DNA of 64,000 bases from Bradyrhizobium diazoefficiens (GCF_016616235.1 NZ_CP067100.1:992001-1056000); one strand, 5' to 3'; numbered from the stretch's first letter, positions 17,756 through 27,904 are shown. Made by a program: numbers and translations. Notes: a model not told the origin generated them from the letters alone.

Positions 17756-18210
17756 AACTCGTTAGCCGTGACGGGCAATCCCTTGAACTTCGAATCCTTG
17801 GATATGAATTTCCTCATTTGGAGACGGCCGAATACGATTCAAATTGGCTGGTCGTAGCTGGCGAAGGCAGGCATCCAAGGGGATCCTGGCGATTCACTCA
17901 CCCGTGCCTTCTTACTTATGAAGCCGCGCGGCTGGCATCCTGGATGGATGCAGCGGCGGATAAAAGTCCATGTTCCGATACGTGTGATTTCACCGAGCCC
18001 AATCTCAAATTTCGAGTGTTATTGAGCCAGGAGCGACCAGTACTCCGGGTGTACTTCAATCTCGAAGCCCGGCCGTCATGGGCGTCGAGCCGGAGTGCCG
18101 GATGGGAGGATCTTTGCGTCGAATTTCCAATGGAAGAAATCGATCTAGTGTCGGCTGCGCAACAGTTGCGCGCTGAATTGGCTCCATACCCACAGCGGGG
18201 ATTGCGGTAA
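17752..18210 (+). CDS. WapI-family immunity protein, orphan
   Basis: A 152-residue protein (156 if the ATG at 17740 is used). The pattern GYEFPHLETAEYDSNWL, then GSWRFTHPCLLTYEAARL, FTEPNLKFRVLL and LRVYFNLEARPSW matches the immunity proteins paired with WapA-type contact-dependent toxins. Such proteins neutralise an incoming toxin in the cytoplasm. No toxin gene is present. Base composition is visibly more AT-rich than its neighbours, which suggests recent transfer. The family call is from memory of the sequence pattern. Confidence 0.65.
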   Translation: MKLVSRDGQSLELRILGYEFPHLETAEYDSNWLVVAGEGRHPRGSWRFTHPCLLTYEAARLASWMDAAADKSPCSDTCDFTEPNLKFRVLLSQERPVLRVYFNLEARPSWASSRSAGWEDLCVEFPMEEIDLVSAAQQLRAELAPYPQRGLR

Positions 18211-18394
18211 GCCCTAGGATGGCAGCGCTTTTCCGGAAGCGTTCGTGCGAATGCCCGCAAAGATTCAAAAGCTTAGATCACCTGCATTAATCTGTCCCGT
18301 CGGGCAAAACACCCGTCGTTCGCCAAAACCCGTCAACCTCCTCCCGTAAAAATATTCCTCTTTACCGAAATTCGGATTTGCGGCACTATCCCGT
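18211..18394. other. AT-richer non-coding gap after the immunity gene
   Basis: No convincing gene. The composition stays lower in GC than average up to about 18390, as in the immunity gene, so the foreign segment may extend to the start of the dispersed repeat. Confidence 0.5.
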
Positions 18395-18935
18395 CATCCC
18401 GGTCCTCGAAGAGGGGCGATCGTACGTCGTGTCGAACGTGGATCGGGGTGCGGTGGGCGCGGCAGCGCCGGGCAGGGGAGGCCGGACCAGGGCGAGATGA
18501 ACCTCGTGAGGTCCTCGGCTCCCTGCGGAACGGACGGCGCCGATGTCCTGCGAAGCCCCTTTGGGCGAGGCAGGTCGGCTGCGTACGGCGAAAGCGCGTG
18601 GTCCTGGCCGTCGTTGCTACGGTCAAGCCTTGCGGAGATGCTTTGGGGCTCAACCGGGCCTGAAGGCATCGTCAATTCGCGAGGTGACGGAGGCCAGAAG
18701 GAACTCGGCTCCGGGGAGAGCGCGTATAAGCCGTCAACCCATCGCGCAGGGAAGGCCGGGTGTTTTCCGGCCCACCTGTTACCCGCCTGCGCATTTGCGT
18801 GTGCAAAGTCTTCGCGCAGCGGATCATGGGTGCCAGCCGGCACCCGGCCTTCCCTGCGCCCTCTTCGAGAGAGGAGGGCGAAAGAGGAGAGCAAAACTCG
18901 GGCATTTCCCGCCGCGAGAATGCCGATCCATGCGT
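18395..18935. repeat. Long dispersed-type element with 19-bp inverted repeat
   Basis: This stretch has no acceptable gene in any frame, though spurious Pro/Arg-rich open frames cross it. Perfect 19-bp arms at 18744-18762 (GCGCAGGGAAGGCCGGGTG) and 18841-18859 flank 78 bases. From memory, sequences of this kind are repeated many times in Bradyrhizobium genomes and are often mis-annotated as proteins. It may be a non-coding mobile element or an RNA; the ends are approximate. Confidence 0.55.
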
Positions 18936-18951
18936 GATGTGATCCAGAAAA

Positions 18952-19026
18952 TGGTGCTGCCAGACAGGATTGAACTGTCGACCTCTCCATTACCAATGGA
19001 GTGCTCTACCACTGAGCTACGGCAGC
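18952..19026 (-). tRNA. tRNA-Thr (anticodon GGT)
   Basis: A full cloverleaf reads on the minus strand: acceptor GCTGCCG pairing with TGGCAGC, D-arm AGCTCAGTGGTAGAGC, anticodon arm CTCCA-TTGGTAA-TGGAG with anticodon GGT, T-loop TTCAATC, discriminator A and an encoded CCA. Total 75 bases including CCA. Confidence 0.95.
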
Positions 19027-19343
19027 ATGTGCTGGGACAAGAATCGGCCGCCAAGGGGGCCTGCCAAGCGGGCCGATATCTGCCACAAGCCCCCCTACTG
19101 TGCAAGCTTGCAAGTCCCGTGAAAACGAGAAAATCGGGCCGATATCGGGGCCGAATGCCCGGTTTTCGCGGGAAAGCACCGGCTTTCCGACGATCTGGCT
19201 CCGCTTATCCCCGGCCAACTGGCCAGTTGGCCACATCGTCAGGGCCGGTCCATTTAGAGTTTCGCACGATCGGATCGCGCCCAGGCTCTTGAGCTGCCGC
19301 ATTCGCTGGGCATGTTAGCCCGGATCGCTGTATGGGACCTGTG
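19027..19343. other. Non-coding gap upstream of the small gene at 19344
   Basis: No supported gene. It contains repeated GGGCCGATATC-like words (near 19070 and 19140) and should hold the promoters of tRNA-Thr (minus) and of the plus-strand genes that follow; no promoter motif is clear. Confidence 0.4.
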
Positions 19344-19529
19344 ATGGCCGACGAGAACGACAAGAGCGCGAGGCAGGATCGGGTGTCGCGGGACGAGCGG
19401 CTGAAATCGGCGCTGCGCGAGAACCTGAAGCGGCGGAAGGTGCAGGCGCGCGAACGCGCCGCGACCGCCGAGTCCTCGCACAACGACGATGGTTCCCCAA
19501 ATGAGGGGACTGGCAAGATCGGCAATTAG
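19344..19529 (+). CDS. Small conserved basic protein
   Basis: A 61-residue highly charged protein (MADENDKSARQDRVSRDERL, then LRENLKRRKVQARERA). An ATG four codons upstream (19332) is the alternative start. Small proteins of this type, from memory, often sit before murA in Bradyrhizobium; here a cNMP/thioredoxin-reductase-like gene follows instead. No function is known. The charged helical middle could bind RNA or the ribosome. Confidence 0.6.
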   Translation: MADENDKSARQDRVSRDERLKSALRENLKRRKVQARERAATAESSHNDDGSPNEGTGKIGN

Positions 19530-19568
19530 AGACCGGCAGCTGGAATTTTTGGAGTGCAGGACGTGGCA

Positions 19569-21275
19569 ATGGGGCAGGACGGACAGCAACGAACCGGCGG
19601 AGATGCGCAGATGGCGCGGTTCATCCGTCCTGAGCAGACCTTTCCGGCGCTGACATCCGCCGAGATCGAACGCATCAGGCATTTCGGCGAGGTCCGCAGC
19701 TATTCCGACGGCGAGTTGCTGTTCGAGACCGGCAAGCCGGGGCCGGGCATGTTCGTCGTGCTGAAGGGCCATGTCGCCATCACCCAGCGCGACGGGCTCG
19801 GCAATGTCACCCCGCTGATCGACCAGGGGCCGGGGCAATTCCTGGCCGAGCTCGGCCAGCTCTCCGGCCGGCCGGCGCTGGTCGATGGCCGCGCCGAAGG
19901 CGAGGTCGAGACGCTGCTATTGCCGCCGCCCCGGCTGCGCGCACTGCTGGTGGCCGAGGCCGAACTCGGCGAGCGCATCATGCGCGCGCTGATCCTGCGC
20001 CGGGTCAATCTGCTCCAGGGCGGCGTCGGCGGCGTGGTGCTGATCGGTCCGTCGCATTCGGCCGGCGTGGTGCGCCTTCAGGGCTTCCTCACCCGCAACG
20101 GCCAGCCGCATCATCTGCTCGATCCCGAGCGCGACCGTGACGCCGCCGAGGTGATCGCGCGCTATTCGCCGAGCCCTGAGGACTGGCCGCTGGTCGTTGC
20201 GCCGGGCGGCGAGGTGCTGCGCAATCCCGGCGAAACCGAGCTTGCGCGCGCGATCGGGATGATCGGCGGCCCCAGCGACAACCGTATCTACGACGTCGCC
20301 ATCGTCGGCTGCGGACCGGCGGGGCTCGCCACCGCGGTGTATGCCGCCTCGGAAGGACTTTCGGTCGCCGTGCTCGACACCCGCGCCTTCGGGGGACAAG
20401 CCGGCGCCAGCGCGCGCATCGAAAACTATCTCGGCTTTCCGACCGGCATTTCCGGCCTGGCGCTGACCGCACGCGCGTTCAACCAGGCGCAGAAGTTCGG
20501 CGCCGACATCATGATCCCGGTGACGGCGAAGTCGCTCGACTGCACCCGCAAGGACGGCGCGTTCGCGGTGACGCTCGACGGCAGCGAACCCCTGCGTGCG
20601 CGCGCGGTGGTGGTCGCCAGCGGCGCGCGCTATCGCCGGCCCGATATTGCGAACCTCGACAAGTTCGAGGGCCGCGGCGTCTGGTACTGGGCTTCGCCAG
20701 TCGAAGCGAAATTGTGCGCCGGTGAGGAGGTCGCCCTGGTCGGCGCCGGCAACTCGGCCGGCCAGGCCGCCGTGTTCCTGTCGGGCCATGCCAAGAAGGT
20801 GCTGATGATCATCCGCGGCGGTGGTCTCGGCGCCAGCATGTCGCGCTATCTCATCGAGCGCATCGAAGCGACACCGAACATCGAATTGATGTTCAACACC
20901 GAGATCACGGCGCTCGAGGGCGACGAGGCCTCGCTCTTGCGGCGCATCCGCTGGAAGAGCCGGCTCTCGGACGACGAGGACACCGCCGAGATCAAAAATC
21001 TGTTTCTGTTCGTCGGCGCCGATCCCGCCACCGGCTGGCTCGACGGCTGCGGCGTCACGCTCGATCGCGGCGGCTTCGTCGTGACCGGCGCGCAGTCCGA
21101 GCAGAACCAGGGCCGCCTCGTGGCGCCGCTGGAGACCTCGGTGCCCGGCGTCTTCGCCGTCGGCGACGTCCGCTCCGGCTCGGTCAAGCGCGTCGGCGGT
21201 GCCATCGGCGAAGGCGCGCAGGTCGTGGCCTCCCTGCACGGCTATCTCGGCGACGCCGCAAAACCGGCGCTTTAG
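19569..21275 (+). CDS. cNMP-binding / thioredoxin-reductase-like fusion oxidoreductase
   Basis: A 568-residue three-part protein. Residues about 25-140 form a cyclic-nucleotide-binding domain, about 150-230 a small thioredoxin-like region (VVLIGPSHSAGVVRLQGFL), and 240 to the end a TrxR-type flavoprotein with FAD motif VAIVGCGPAGLAT and NADP motif VALVGAGNSAGQA. The redox CxxC of thioredoxin reductase is missing: the site reads WYWASPVEAKLC. So it is not a classical TrxR; it is probably a cNMP-regulated NADPH-flavin oxidoreductase. A GTG at 19554 is an alternative start. Confidence 0.85.
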   Translation: MGQDGQQRTGGDAQMARFIRPEQTFPALTSAEIERIRHFGEVRSYSDGELLFETGKPGPGMFVVLKGHVAITQRDGLGNVTPLIDQGPGQFLAELGQLSGRPALVDGRAEGEVETLLLPPPRLRALLVAEAELGERIMRALILRRVNLLQGGVGGVVLIGPSHSAGVVRLQGFLTRNGQPHHLLDPERDRDAAEVIARYSPSPEDWPLVVAPGGEVLRNPGETELARAIGMIGGPSDNRIYDVAIVGCGPAGLATAVYAASEGLSVAVLDTRAFGGQAGASARIENYLGFPTGISGLALTARAFNQAQKFGADIMIPVTAKSLDCTRKDGAFAVTLDGSEPLRARAVVVASGARYRRPDIANLDKFEGRGVWYWASPVEAKLCAGEEVALVGAGNSAGQAAVFLSGHAKKVLMIIRGGGLGASMSRYLIERIEATPNIELMFNTEITALEGDEASLLRRIRWKSRLSDDEDTAEIKNLFLFVGADPATGWLDGCGVTLDRGGFVVTGAQSEQNQGRLVAPLETSVPGVFAVGDVRSGSVKRVGGAIGEGAQVVASLHGYLGDAAKPAL

Positions 21276-21402
21276 TCAAGGACAAGACAAGCAGACGGCA
21301 GGTCGAATCTGGCTTGCCATCGTGTCGTGTCCCACAGACTATCGCCTCGTCGCGAGGCGCTTCGCCCGTGAGGCGAATAAAAGATTCAATAGGGAGGACT
21401 AA

Positions 21403-21711
21403 ATGGCCGAACTCGTCGTGCTCTACAAGACGCCCAAAGATGCTGCCGCTTTCGACAAGCATTATGCCGAGACCCACATTCCGCTCGCCAAGAAATTGCC
21501 CGGCCTGAAGAAATACGCCGTCAGCAAGGGCCCGGTCGGCTCCCCCGCCGGCCCGTCCGGAATCCATCTCGTCGCCATCCTCACCTTCGACAGCGTGGCC
21601 GACATCCAGAAGGCATTCGGCAGCGAAGAAGGCAAGGCGGCCGCGGGCGACGTGCCGAAATTCGCCAGCGGCGGCGCCGATCTGCTGATCTTCGATACCA
21701 AGGAAGTTTGA
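21403..21711 (+). CDS. EthD-family small protein
   Basis: A 102-residue dimeric-barrel protein of the EthD family: MAELVVLYKTPKDAAAFDKH, YAETHIPLAKKLPGL and a C-terminal strand ADLLIFDTKEV. EthD proteins accompany oxygenases in ether or aromatic degradation, but stand-alone copies are common. An AATAGGAGGACTAA ribosome site precedes the ATG. No oxygenase lies next to it, so its role is open. Confidence 0.85.
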   Translation: MAELVVLYKTPKDAAAFDKHYAETHIPLAKKLPGLKKYAVSKGPVGSPAGPSGIHLVAILTFDSVADIQKAFGSEEGKAAAGDVPKFASGGADLLIFDTKEV

Positions 21712-21899
21712 GACTCGATCCAACTTTCGTCGAAACCTGCCGTCGTTCGTGACGGCTGCAAAAAAACAGCCATGCGTTTTGTCGATTCGCACGATGACGC
21801 ATGGCTGCGCGCGCATCTGTGGTGCCGGCGCAGGTGGTAATCCGATGAGGCGCGTAATACTAATCTTCCGACCTCAATGCAGAGAGTAGGAGAGACGTC

Positions 21900-22409
21900 A
21901 TGGTTCTCGGGTTGAGCCTGCCCGCCTTCACGATGATCCATGTCATCATCAGCCTGATCGCCATTGCCGCCGGCCTCGTTGTGATGTTCGGCCTGCTCGG
22001 CTCCAGGCCGATGCCCGGCCTCACCGCGATCTTCTTAGCTTTCACGATCCTCACCAGCGCCACCGGCTTCCTGTTTCCATTCAAGGAAGTGCTGCCCTCG
22101 CACATCATCGCCATCATCTCGCTGGTGCTGCTCGCGATCGCCTGCTTCGCGCTCTATGGCATGAAGCTCAAAGGCGTCTGGCGTCCGCTCTACATCGTCA
22201 CGGCGATGATCTCGCTCTATTTCAACGTGTTCGTGCTGATCATCCAGTCGTTCCTGAAAGTGCCGGCGCTGGCCGCGCTCGCACCCGCTGTGCCGCCGGC
22301 GCCGCCGTCGGGCCCCGTGTTCGCGGCGGTGCAGGGCCTCGTGCTGGTGTTCTTCGTGGTGCTCACCATCGGCGCCTGGCGCCGCTTCAAGCCGATGGCC
22401 CTTGCCTGA
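21900..22409 (+). CDS. Four-helix integral membrane protein, unknown function
   Basis: A 169-residue hydrophobic protein with about four membrane segments (residues 10-32, 38-58, 65-90 and 100-120) plus a last one near 140-160, and a Pro/Ala-rich loop at about 125-140. It follows AGTAGGAGAGACGTC. I do not recognise a family; it could be a DoxX-like or DUF2306-like protein. It stands between EthD and the esterase, separate from both. Confidence 0.7.
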   Translation: MVLGLSLPAFTMIHVIISLIAIAAGLVVMFGLLGSRPMPGLTAIFLAFTILTSATGFLFPFKEVLPSHIIAIISLVLLAIACFALYGMKLKGVWRPLYIVTAMISLYFNVFVLIIQSFLKVPALAALAPAVPPAPPSGPVFAAVQGLVLVFFVVLTIGAWRRFKPMALA

Positions 22410-22420
22410 TCGCCAATAGC

Positions 22421-22514
22421 CGTCATGCCGGGGCATCGCGCAGCGATGAACCCGGGAATGTCGATCTAACAATATCCAGATTCCGGGTTCACGCTTCGCG
22501 CGCCCGGAATGACG
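22421..22514. repeat. Dispersed-type palindromic repeat
   Basis: A 94-base element. Its ends, CGTCATGCCGGG and CCCGGAATGACG, are complementary with one mismatch, and nested GAACCCGGGAAT and ATTCCGGGTTC pair inside. It can fold into one long hairpin. The pattern is typical of intergenic repeats I recall from Bradyrhizobium; see also 63590. Confidence 0.65.
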
Positions 22515-22535
22515 TTTCACTAAAGGAGCGCTGCA

Positions 22536-23360
22536 ATGCCTACCATCACCACCAAGGACGGTGTCGAGATTTTCTACAAGGACTGGGGCTCGGGCCAGCC
22601 GATCGTGTTCAGCCATGGCTGGCCGCTGTCGGCCGACGACTGGGACGCGCAGATGATGTACTTCGTCACGCGCGGCTATCGCGTCATCGCCCATGACCGC
22701 CGCGGCCACGGCCGCTCGGCGCAGGTCGCCGACGGCCACGACATGGATCACTACGCCGACGACCTCGCCGCGGTCACCGCGCATCTCGACCTCAAGAACG
22801 CCATTCACGTCGGCCATTCCACCGGCGGCGGCGAGGTCGTGCACTACATCGCGCGCCACGGCGAGAGCCGGGTGGCGAAGGCCGCGATCCTCTCCGCGGT
22901 GCCGCCGCTGATGGTGCAGACAGCAGCCAATCCCGGCGGCCTGCCGAAGAGCGTGTTCGATGGTTTCCAGGCCGCGCTTGCCGCCGGCCGTTCGGCCTTT
23001 TACCGCGACATCGCCGCCGGTCCGTTCTACGGCTACAACCGTCCCGGCGCAAAACCGTCCGAAGCGGTGATCCAGAACTGGTGGCGCCAGGGCATGATGG
23101 GCGGCGCGAAAGCGCATTACGACGGCATCGTCGCGTTCTCGCAGACCGACTTCACCGAGGACCTCAAGAAGATCAACGTCCCCGTGCTGGTGATGCATGG
23201 CGACGACGACCAGATCGTGCCGTACGCCGATTCCGCCCCGCTGTCGGCCAAGCTGCTCAAGAACGGCACGCTGAAGACCTACAAGGGCTTCCCCCACGGC
23301 ATGCCGACCACGCATGCCGAGACCATCAACGCCGACCTGCTGGCGTTTTTCAGGGGGTAA
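22536..23360 (+). CDS. Alpha/beta hydrolase (arylesterase / cofactor-free chloroperoxidase type)
   Basis: A 274-residue alpha/beta hydrolase starting behind TAAAGGAGCGCTGCA. It opens with [19 protein letters not shown], has [13 protein letters not shown] for the oxyanion hole, nucleophile elbow GHSTGGGEV, acid in [10 protein letters not shown] and His in GFPHGM. This pattern is that of the perhydrolase group, annotated as non-heme chloroperoxidases or arylesterases. Natural substrate unknown. Confidence 0.88.
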   Translation: MPTITTKDGVEIFYKDWGSGQPIVFSHGWPLSADDWDAQMMYFVTRGYRVIAHDRRGHGRSAQVADGHDMDHYADDLAAVTAHLDLKNAIHVGHSTGGGEVVHYIARHGESRVAKAAILSAVPPLMVQTAANPGGLPKSVFDGFQAALAAGRSAFYRDIAAGPFYGYNRPGAKPSEAVIQNWWRQGMMGGAKAHYDGIVAFSQTDFTEDLKKINVPVLVMHGDDDQIVPYADSAPLSAKLLKNGTLKTYKGFPHGMPTTHAETINADLLAFFRG

Positions 23361-23543
23361 GCGAAACGCGGCTCCGAGCCTGCCCTCCAAGGGAGGATAA
23401 GCACCTCACTTCAATATCGCCCGGATCGCATCGAACGTGCGCCTGACGAAAGCTTCCGGCTTCTCATGCGCACCTTCGTTCGGAGGAAATTTCCCCGCCC
23501 GCGCGCGTTGAGCCATGTCCGCTTCCCGAGGAGAAGTAGTGTG

Positions 23544-23993
23544 ATGTCTCCCCAGCTCAAATTGATCGCGCTCGATGCCGACGACCTCGCCGTCATCTCG
23601 GCCCATGTCCAGGACGCTCGCGTCCAGCCCGCCGATATCATCTGGCGGCAGAGCGAGAAGCGGCTGGTAGTCGGCATGAGCCGGCTGGATTGGGAGCAGA
23701 CGCTGGATGGCGAGGCCGAGCCGCGCCGGCTGGTCGCCGCGCTCCGGTTCGACCGCGTGCTCGCTTGCAAATCGCGCAACATCGATCTCGGTGCGCTGGA
23801 CAAGGTTCTGGATCTCGTCGGCATCGAGTTTCATCCCCAGGACGGCCGCGACGAGGAGCCCGGCGGCAGCGCCTTGCTGCTGTTCGCGCAGGGCGGCGCC
23901 ATTCGCCTCGATGTCGAATGCCTGGAATGCGAGCTGACCGATCTCGGGGCGGACGAGCTGGGAACGGGAGTGGGGATCGAGGGGGAGGGCTGA
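23544..23993 (+). CDS. DUF2948 family protein
   Basis: A 149-residue protein starting MSPQLKLIALDADDLAVISA behind CGAGGAGAAG. The pattern (VQDARVQPADIIW, then ALRFDRVLACKSRNID) matches DUF2948, a small family that lies just upstream of hisD in many Rhizobiales. A longer in-frame start at 23466 is less likely because the extra residues are Arg/Pro-rich. No biochemical function is known. Confidence 0.85.
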   Translation: MSPQLKLIALDADDLAVISAHVQDARVQPADIIWRQSEKRLVVGMSRLDWEQTLDGEAEPRRLVAALRFDRVLACKSRNIDLGALDKVLDLVGIEFHPQDGRDEEPGGSALLLFAQGGAIRLDVECLECELTDLGADELGTGVGIEGEG

Positions 23994-24138
23994 GGTCACC
24001 TGTATACCAGTCGAACCGGCCCGGGCCTCGGCCGGGACGGCACCTTGCGAGGGTTGACGCCGCTTCGCCGCCGCGCCATTGAGCAGGGGGTCGGGTGAGC
24101 CAATCCGCCCCAAAGACCAGCCGGAAGCCAAGCCAAAA

Positions 24139-25430
<1,292 letters not shown>

Positions 25431-25434
<4 letters not shown>

Positions 25435-25928
25435 CAAAGCCGCCCGAACAGGACGACTCGCAGAACCGTATCGTCGGCGTCACGCTCGACGAGGACTCGA
25501 TCGGCCGGTCCGGGCCCGACATCGAGCATGAGCGCGCGATCGCGATCTACGACCTGATCGAGCAAAACCTGTTCGCGCCCGACGGCGCCGAGGGGCAAGG
25601 TCCGTTCACGTTGCATATCGGCATCACCGGCAACCGCCTGATGTTCGACATCCGCCGCGAGGACGGCACGCCCGTGGTCGCACATCTGCTCTCGCTGACG
25701 CCGTTCCGGCGGATCGTGAAGGACTATTTCATGATCTGCGACAGCTACTATCAGGCGATCCGCACCGCGACCCCGGACAAGATCGAGGCCATCGACATGG
25801 GCCGCCGCGGCATCCATGACGAGGGATCGCGCACGCTCCAGGAGCGGCTGAAGGGCAAGGTGCGGGTCGACTTCGAGACCTCGCGCCGGCTGTTCACGCT
25901 CATTACCGTCCTCCATTGGAAAGGCTGA
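25431..25928 (+). CDS. UPF0262 family protein
   Basis: A 165-residue protein that overlaps hisD in ATGA. The conserved stretches [33 protein letters not shown] and [14 protein letters not shown] mark UPF0262, found next to hisD across Rhizobiales. Function unknown. The tight hisD-UPF0262-phosphatase spacing (4-base overlap, then 6 bases) shows one operon. Confidence 0.9.
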
Positions 25929-25934
25929 TGACGG

Positions 25935-26402
25935 ATGGCTGCGCCCTCACGCGCACGCGATCCGCAATCGGTGCTGTTCGCCTGCGCCATGAACAGCGTG
26001 CGCTCGCCGATGGCCGAGAGCCTGCTGCGGCACATGTTTCCGCACGGCCTCTACGTGAAGTCGGCCGGCGCGAGGCGCGGCGAGCTCGATCCGTTCGCGG
26101 TCAGCGTCATGGCCGAGCTCGGCCAGGACATCTCCGTTCACAAGCCGCAGACCTTCGAGGAGCTGGAGGATTGGGAGGGGCTGAATTTCGACCTCATCAT
26201 CACGCTCTCGCCGGAAGCGCACCACAAGGCGCTGGAGCTGACCCGCACGCTCGCCGCCGACGTCGAATACTGGCCGACGCAAGACCCCACCACCATCGAG
26301 GGCAGCCGCGACCAGAAGCTCGCCGCCTACCGCGACGTCTGCGACCAGCTCCTGATGCGTATCCGCCGGCGCTTTGCCAAGGTCGGCGCGGCCAGCGGGT
26401 AG
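25935..26402 (+). CDS. Low-molecular-weight protein-tyrosine-phosphatase family protein
   Basis: A 155-residue protein with the LMW-PTP P-loop written as CAMNSVRSPMAE (Cys-x5-Arg-Ser) near residue 18 and the general acid in WPTQDPTTIEG. The usual loop CxGNxCRS is altered to C-AMNSV-RS, as in the alphaproteobacterial hisD-linked branch. It could dephosphorylate proteins or act on arsenate. It follows UPF0262 by 6 bases. Confidence 0.85.
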   Translation: MAAPSRARDPQSVLFACAMNSVRSPMAESLLRHMFPHGLYVKSAGARRGELDPFAVSVMAELGQDISVHKPQTFEELEDWEGLNFDLIITLSPEAHHKALELTRTLAADVEYWPTQDPTTIEGSRDQKLAAYRDVCDQLLMRIRRRFAKVGAASG

Positions 26403-26560
26403 CACCGGGCGGGCGTAACACCTGCGTCACAGACTAAGGGCACACGCTTATCGGTAGCCCCGAATCATCTAACCTCGGGTTCCCGGGTTGTGAAATCAGC
26501 CCCCGTCCGATAGGTTCCGCGCGCAATTCACCCCCTGCTTCGTCCCCCAAAAATCACCTG

Positions 26561-27190
26561 ATGCTCGGCCGCCCCAAATTCGTACTTGCCTCCGGCTCGC
26601 CGCGGCGCCTGTCGCTGCTCAACCAGGCCGGCATCGAGCCGGACGCGCTCCGGCCGGCCGACGTCGACGAGACGCCGAGGCGCGGCGAGCTGCCGCGCGC
26701 CTGCGCCAACCGTCTGGCCCGGGCCAAGGCCGATGCGGCGCTCAAATCCGTGCAGCTCGACGACGAGCTGCGCGGCGCCTTCATCCTCTCCGCCGACACT
26801 GTTGTGGCGGTCGGCCGCCGCATCCTGCCCAAGGCCAACCTCGTCGACGAGGCCGCGCAATGCCTGCGGCTCTTGTCGGGCCGCAATCACCGCGTCTACA
26901 CCGCGATCTGCCTTGTCACGCCGCGCGAGGCCTTCCGCCAGCGCCTGGTCGAGACCCGCGTCCGCTTCAAGCGCCTCTCGGAGGACGACATCCAGGCCTA
27001 TATCGGCTCCGGCGAATGGCGCGGCAAAGCCGGCGGCTACGCGGTGCAGGGCATCGCCGGCTCCTTCGTGGTGAAGATGGTCGGATCCTATACCAACGTG
27101 GTCGGCCTGCCGCTCTACGAGACCACGACCCTGCTCGGCGGCGAAGGTTTTCCGATCCGCTTCGGCTGGCTCAACGCCACCGCCGTTTGA
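26561..27190 (+). CDS. maf: Maf-family nucleotide pyrophosphatase
   Basis: A 209-residue Maf protein: [15 protein letters not shown] near the N-terminus, the catalytic-Asp strand [14 protein letters not shown] and [16 protein letters not shown]. Maf enzymes hydrolyse non-canonical or modified NTPs to monophosphates (house-cleaning). Unlike many Rhizobiales, no infA gene precedes it: only 158 bases separate it from the phosphatase gene. yacG follows in the usual order. Confidence 0.93.
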   Translation: MLGRPKFVLASGSPRRLSLLNQAGIEPDALRPADVDETPRRGELPRACANRLARAKADAALKSVQLDDELRGAFILSADTVVAVGRRILPKANLVDEAAQCLRLLSGRNHRVYTAICLVTPREAFRQRLVETRVRFKRLSEDDIQAYIGSGEWRGKAGGYAVQGIAGSFVVKMVGSYTNVVGLPLYETTTLLGGEGFPIRFGWLNATAV

Positions 27191-27191
27191 A

Positions 27192-27345
27192 GCTCGAAAC
27201 CCGCTCTGCAAAAATCTCGAAAACAACCCCATGCACAGTAGAATGGGCCTTCTCGACCCCGGCGGCCCCGCATGCGCGGTCGGCCGAGGAACCGCTTCGC
27301 CGACAGGCGCTTGAACTCCTTCACCTCGTGTAAGCTGCGCAACTC
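27192..27345. other. maf-yacG intergenic stretch with repeat-like text
   Basis: The string CTCGAAAACAACCCCATGCA at about 27216-27235 is, from memory, common in Bradyrhizobium intergenic DNA, so a short dispersed repeat probably lies here. A weak promoter for yacG may be present but I cannot point to one. Confidence 0.35.
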
Positions 27346-27528
27346 ATGGACGACCAGGTCAACAAGCCCGCCAAGCCCCTCAAAACCTGCCCGATCTGCG
27401 GCAAGCCGCAGGTGCAGGCCACCCGTCCGTTCTGCTCCTCGCGCTGCCGCGACGTCGATTTGAACCGCTGGTTGAAGGGCTCCTATGTCATTCCCGGCCG
27501 AGATGAGGAGGTCGACGGCGGAGAATAG
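27346..27528 (+). CDS. yacG: DNA gyrase inhibitor YacG
   Basis: A 60-residue zinc protein with the two ligand pairs CPIC (residues about 16-19) and CSSRC (about 35-39), followed by [12 protein letters not shown], the YacG consensus. YacG binds GyrB and inhibits gyrase activity in E. coli. Position between maf and tRNA-Phe is conserved in Rhizobiales. Confidence 0.92.
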   Translation: MDDQVNKPAKPLKTCPICGKPQVQATRPFCSSRCRDVDLNRWLKGSYVIPGRDEEVDGGE

Positions 27529-27576
27529 ATAAATAATACCAATGTCTTGTCGTGGCGATAGCTGCGCCGCGGGTGA

Positions 27577-27591
27577 GCCGGGCAACCCGGC
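27577..27591. terminator. Small GC hairpin after yacG
   Basis: GCCGGG (27577-27582), CAA loop and CCCGGC (27586-27591) form a hairpin 49 bases after the yacG stop. No T-run follows, so it is only a weak terminator candidate. Confidence 0.35.
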
Positions 27592-27713
27592 CCCAGCTTG
27601 TACACAGCCGGGCCGCGCCCGGCGAAGCCTCTTGGCGAAGCCGGGTGGACAGGCCGCTCCGAGCCCACTATAACCCGCCCGCTCGATGGGCTCTGGCCCC
27701 TCTCTTGGAGCAC

Positions 27714-27789
27714 GCCCAGGTAGCTCAGTTGGTAGAGCATGCGACTGAAAATCGCAGTGTCGGTGGTTCGATTCCGCCCCTGGGCACCA
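27714..27789 (+). tRNA. tRNA-Phe (anticodon GAA)
   Basis: Cloverleaf of 76 bases: acceptor GCCCAGG with CCTGGGC, D-arm AGCTCAGTTGGTAGAGC, anticodon arm GCGAC-TGAAAAT-CGC with anticodon GAA, T-loop TTCGATT, encoded CCA at 27787-27789. A degenerate copy of its 3' end is seen at 33921-33946. Confidence 0.95.
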
Positions 27790-27904
27790 AAACTACGCTT
27801 TTGCACGCCAGAGTGCGATTGTGCGACGGCATTGCGCGAGCTTCGGCTCGGGGTCCGCCACGTCACGGTTTGCCGTGGTGCTCTTCCTCTAGTAGAGGCA
27901 CAAT

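Noticed and set aside
18394-18996. 200-codon minus-strand protein in the repeat region
   Set aside because: Pro/Arg/Ser-rich translation crosses the 19-bp inverted repeat and the tRNA-Thr gene; it is a repeat mis-read as protein.
23406-23516. Short minus-strand frame ending KPEAFVRRTFDAIRAILK before DUF2948
   Set aside because: Text looks mildly protein-like, but only about 36 codons, no ribosome site and no family; not enough to annotate.
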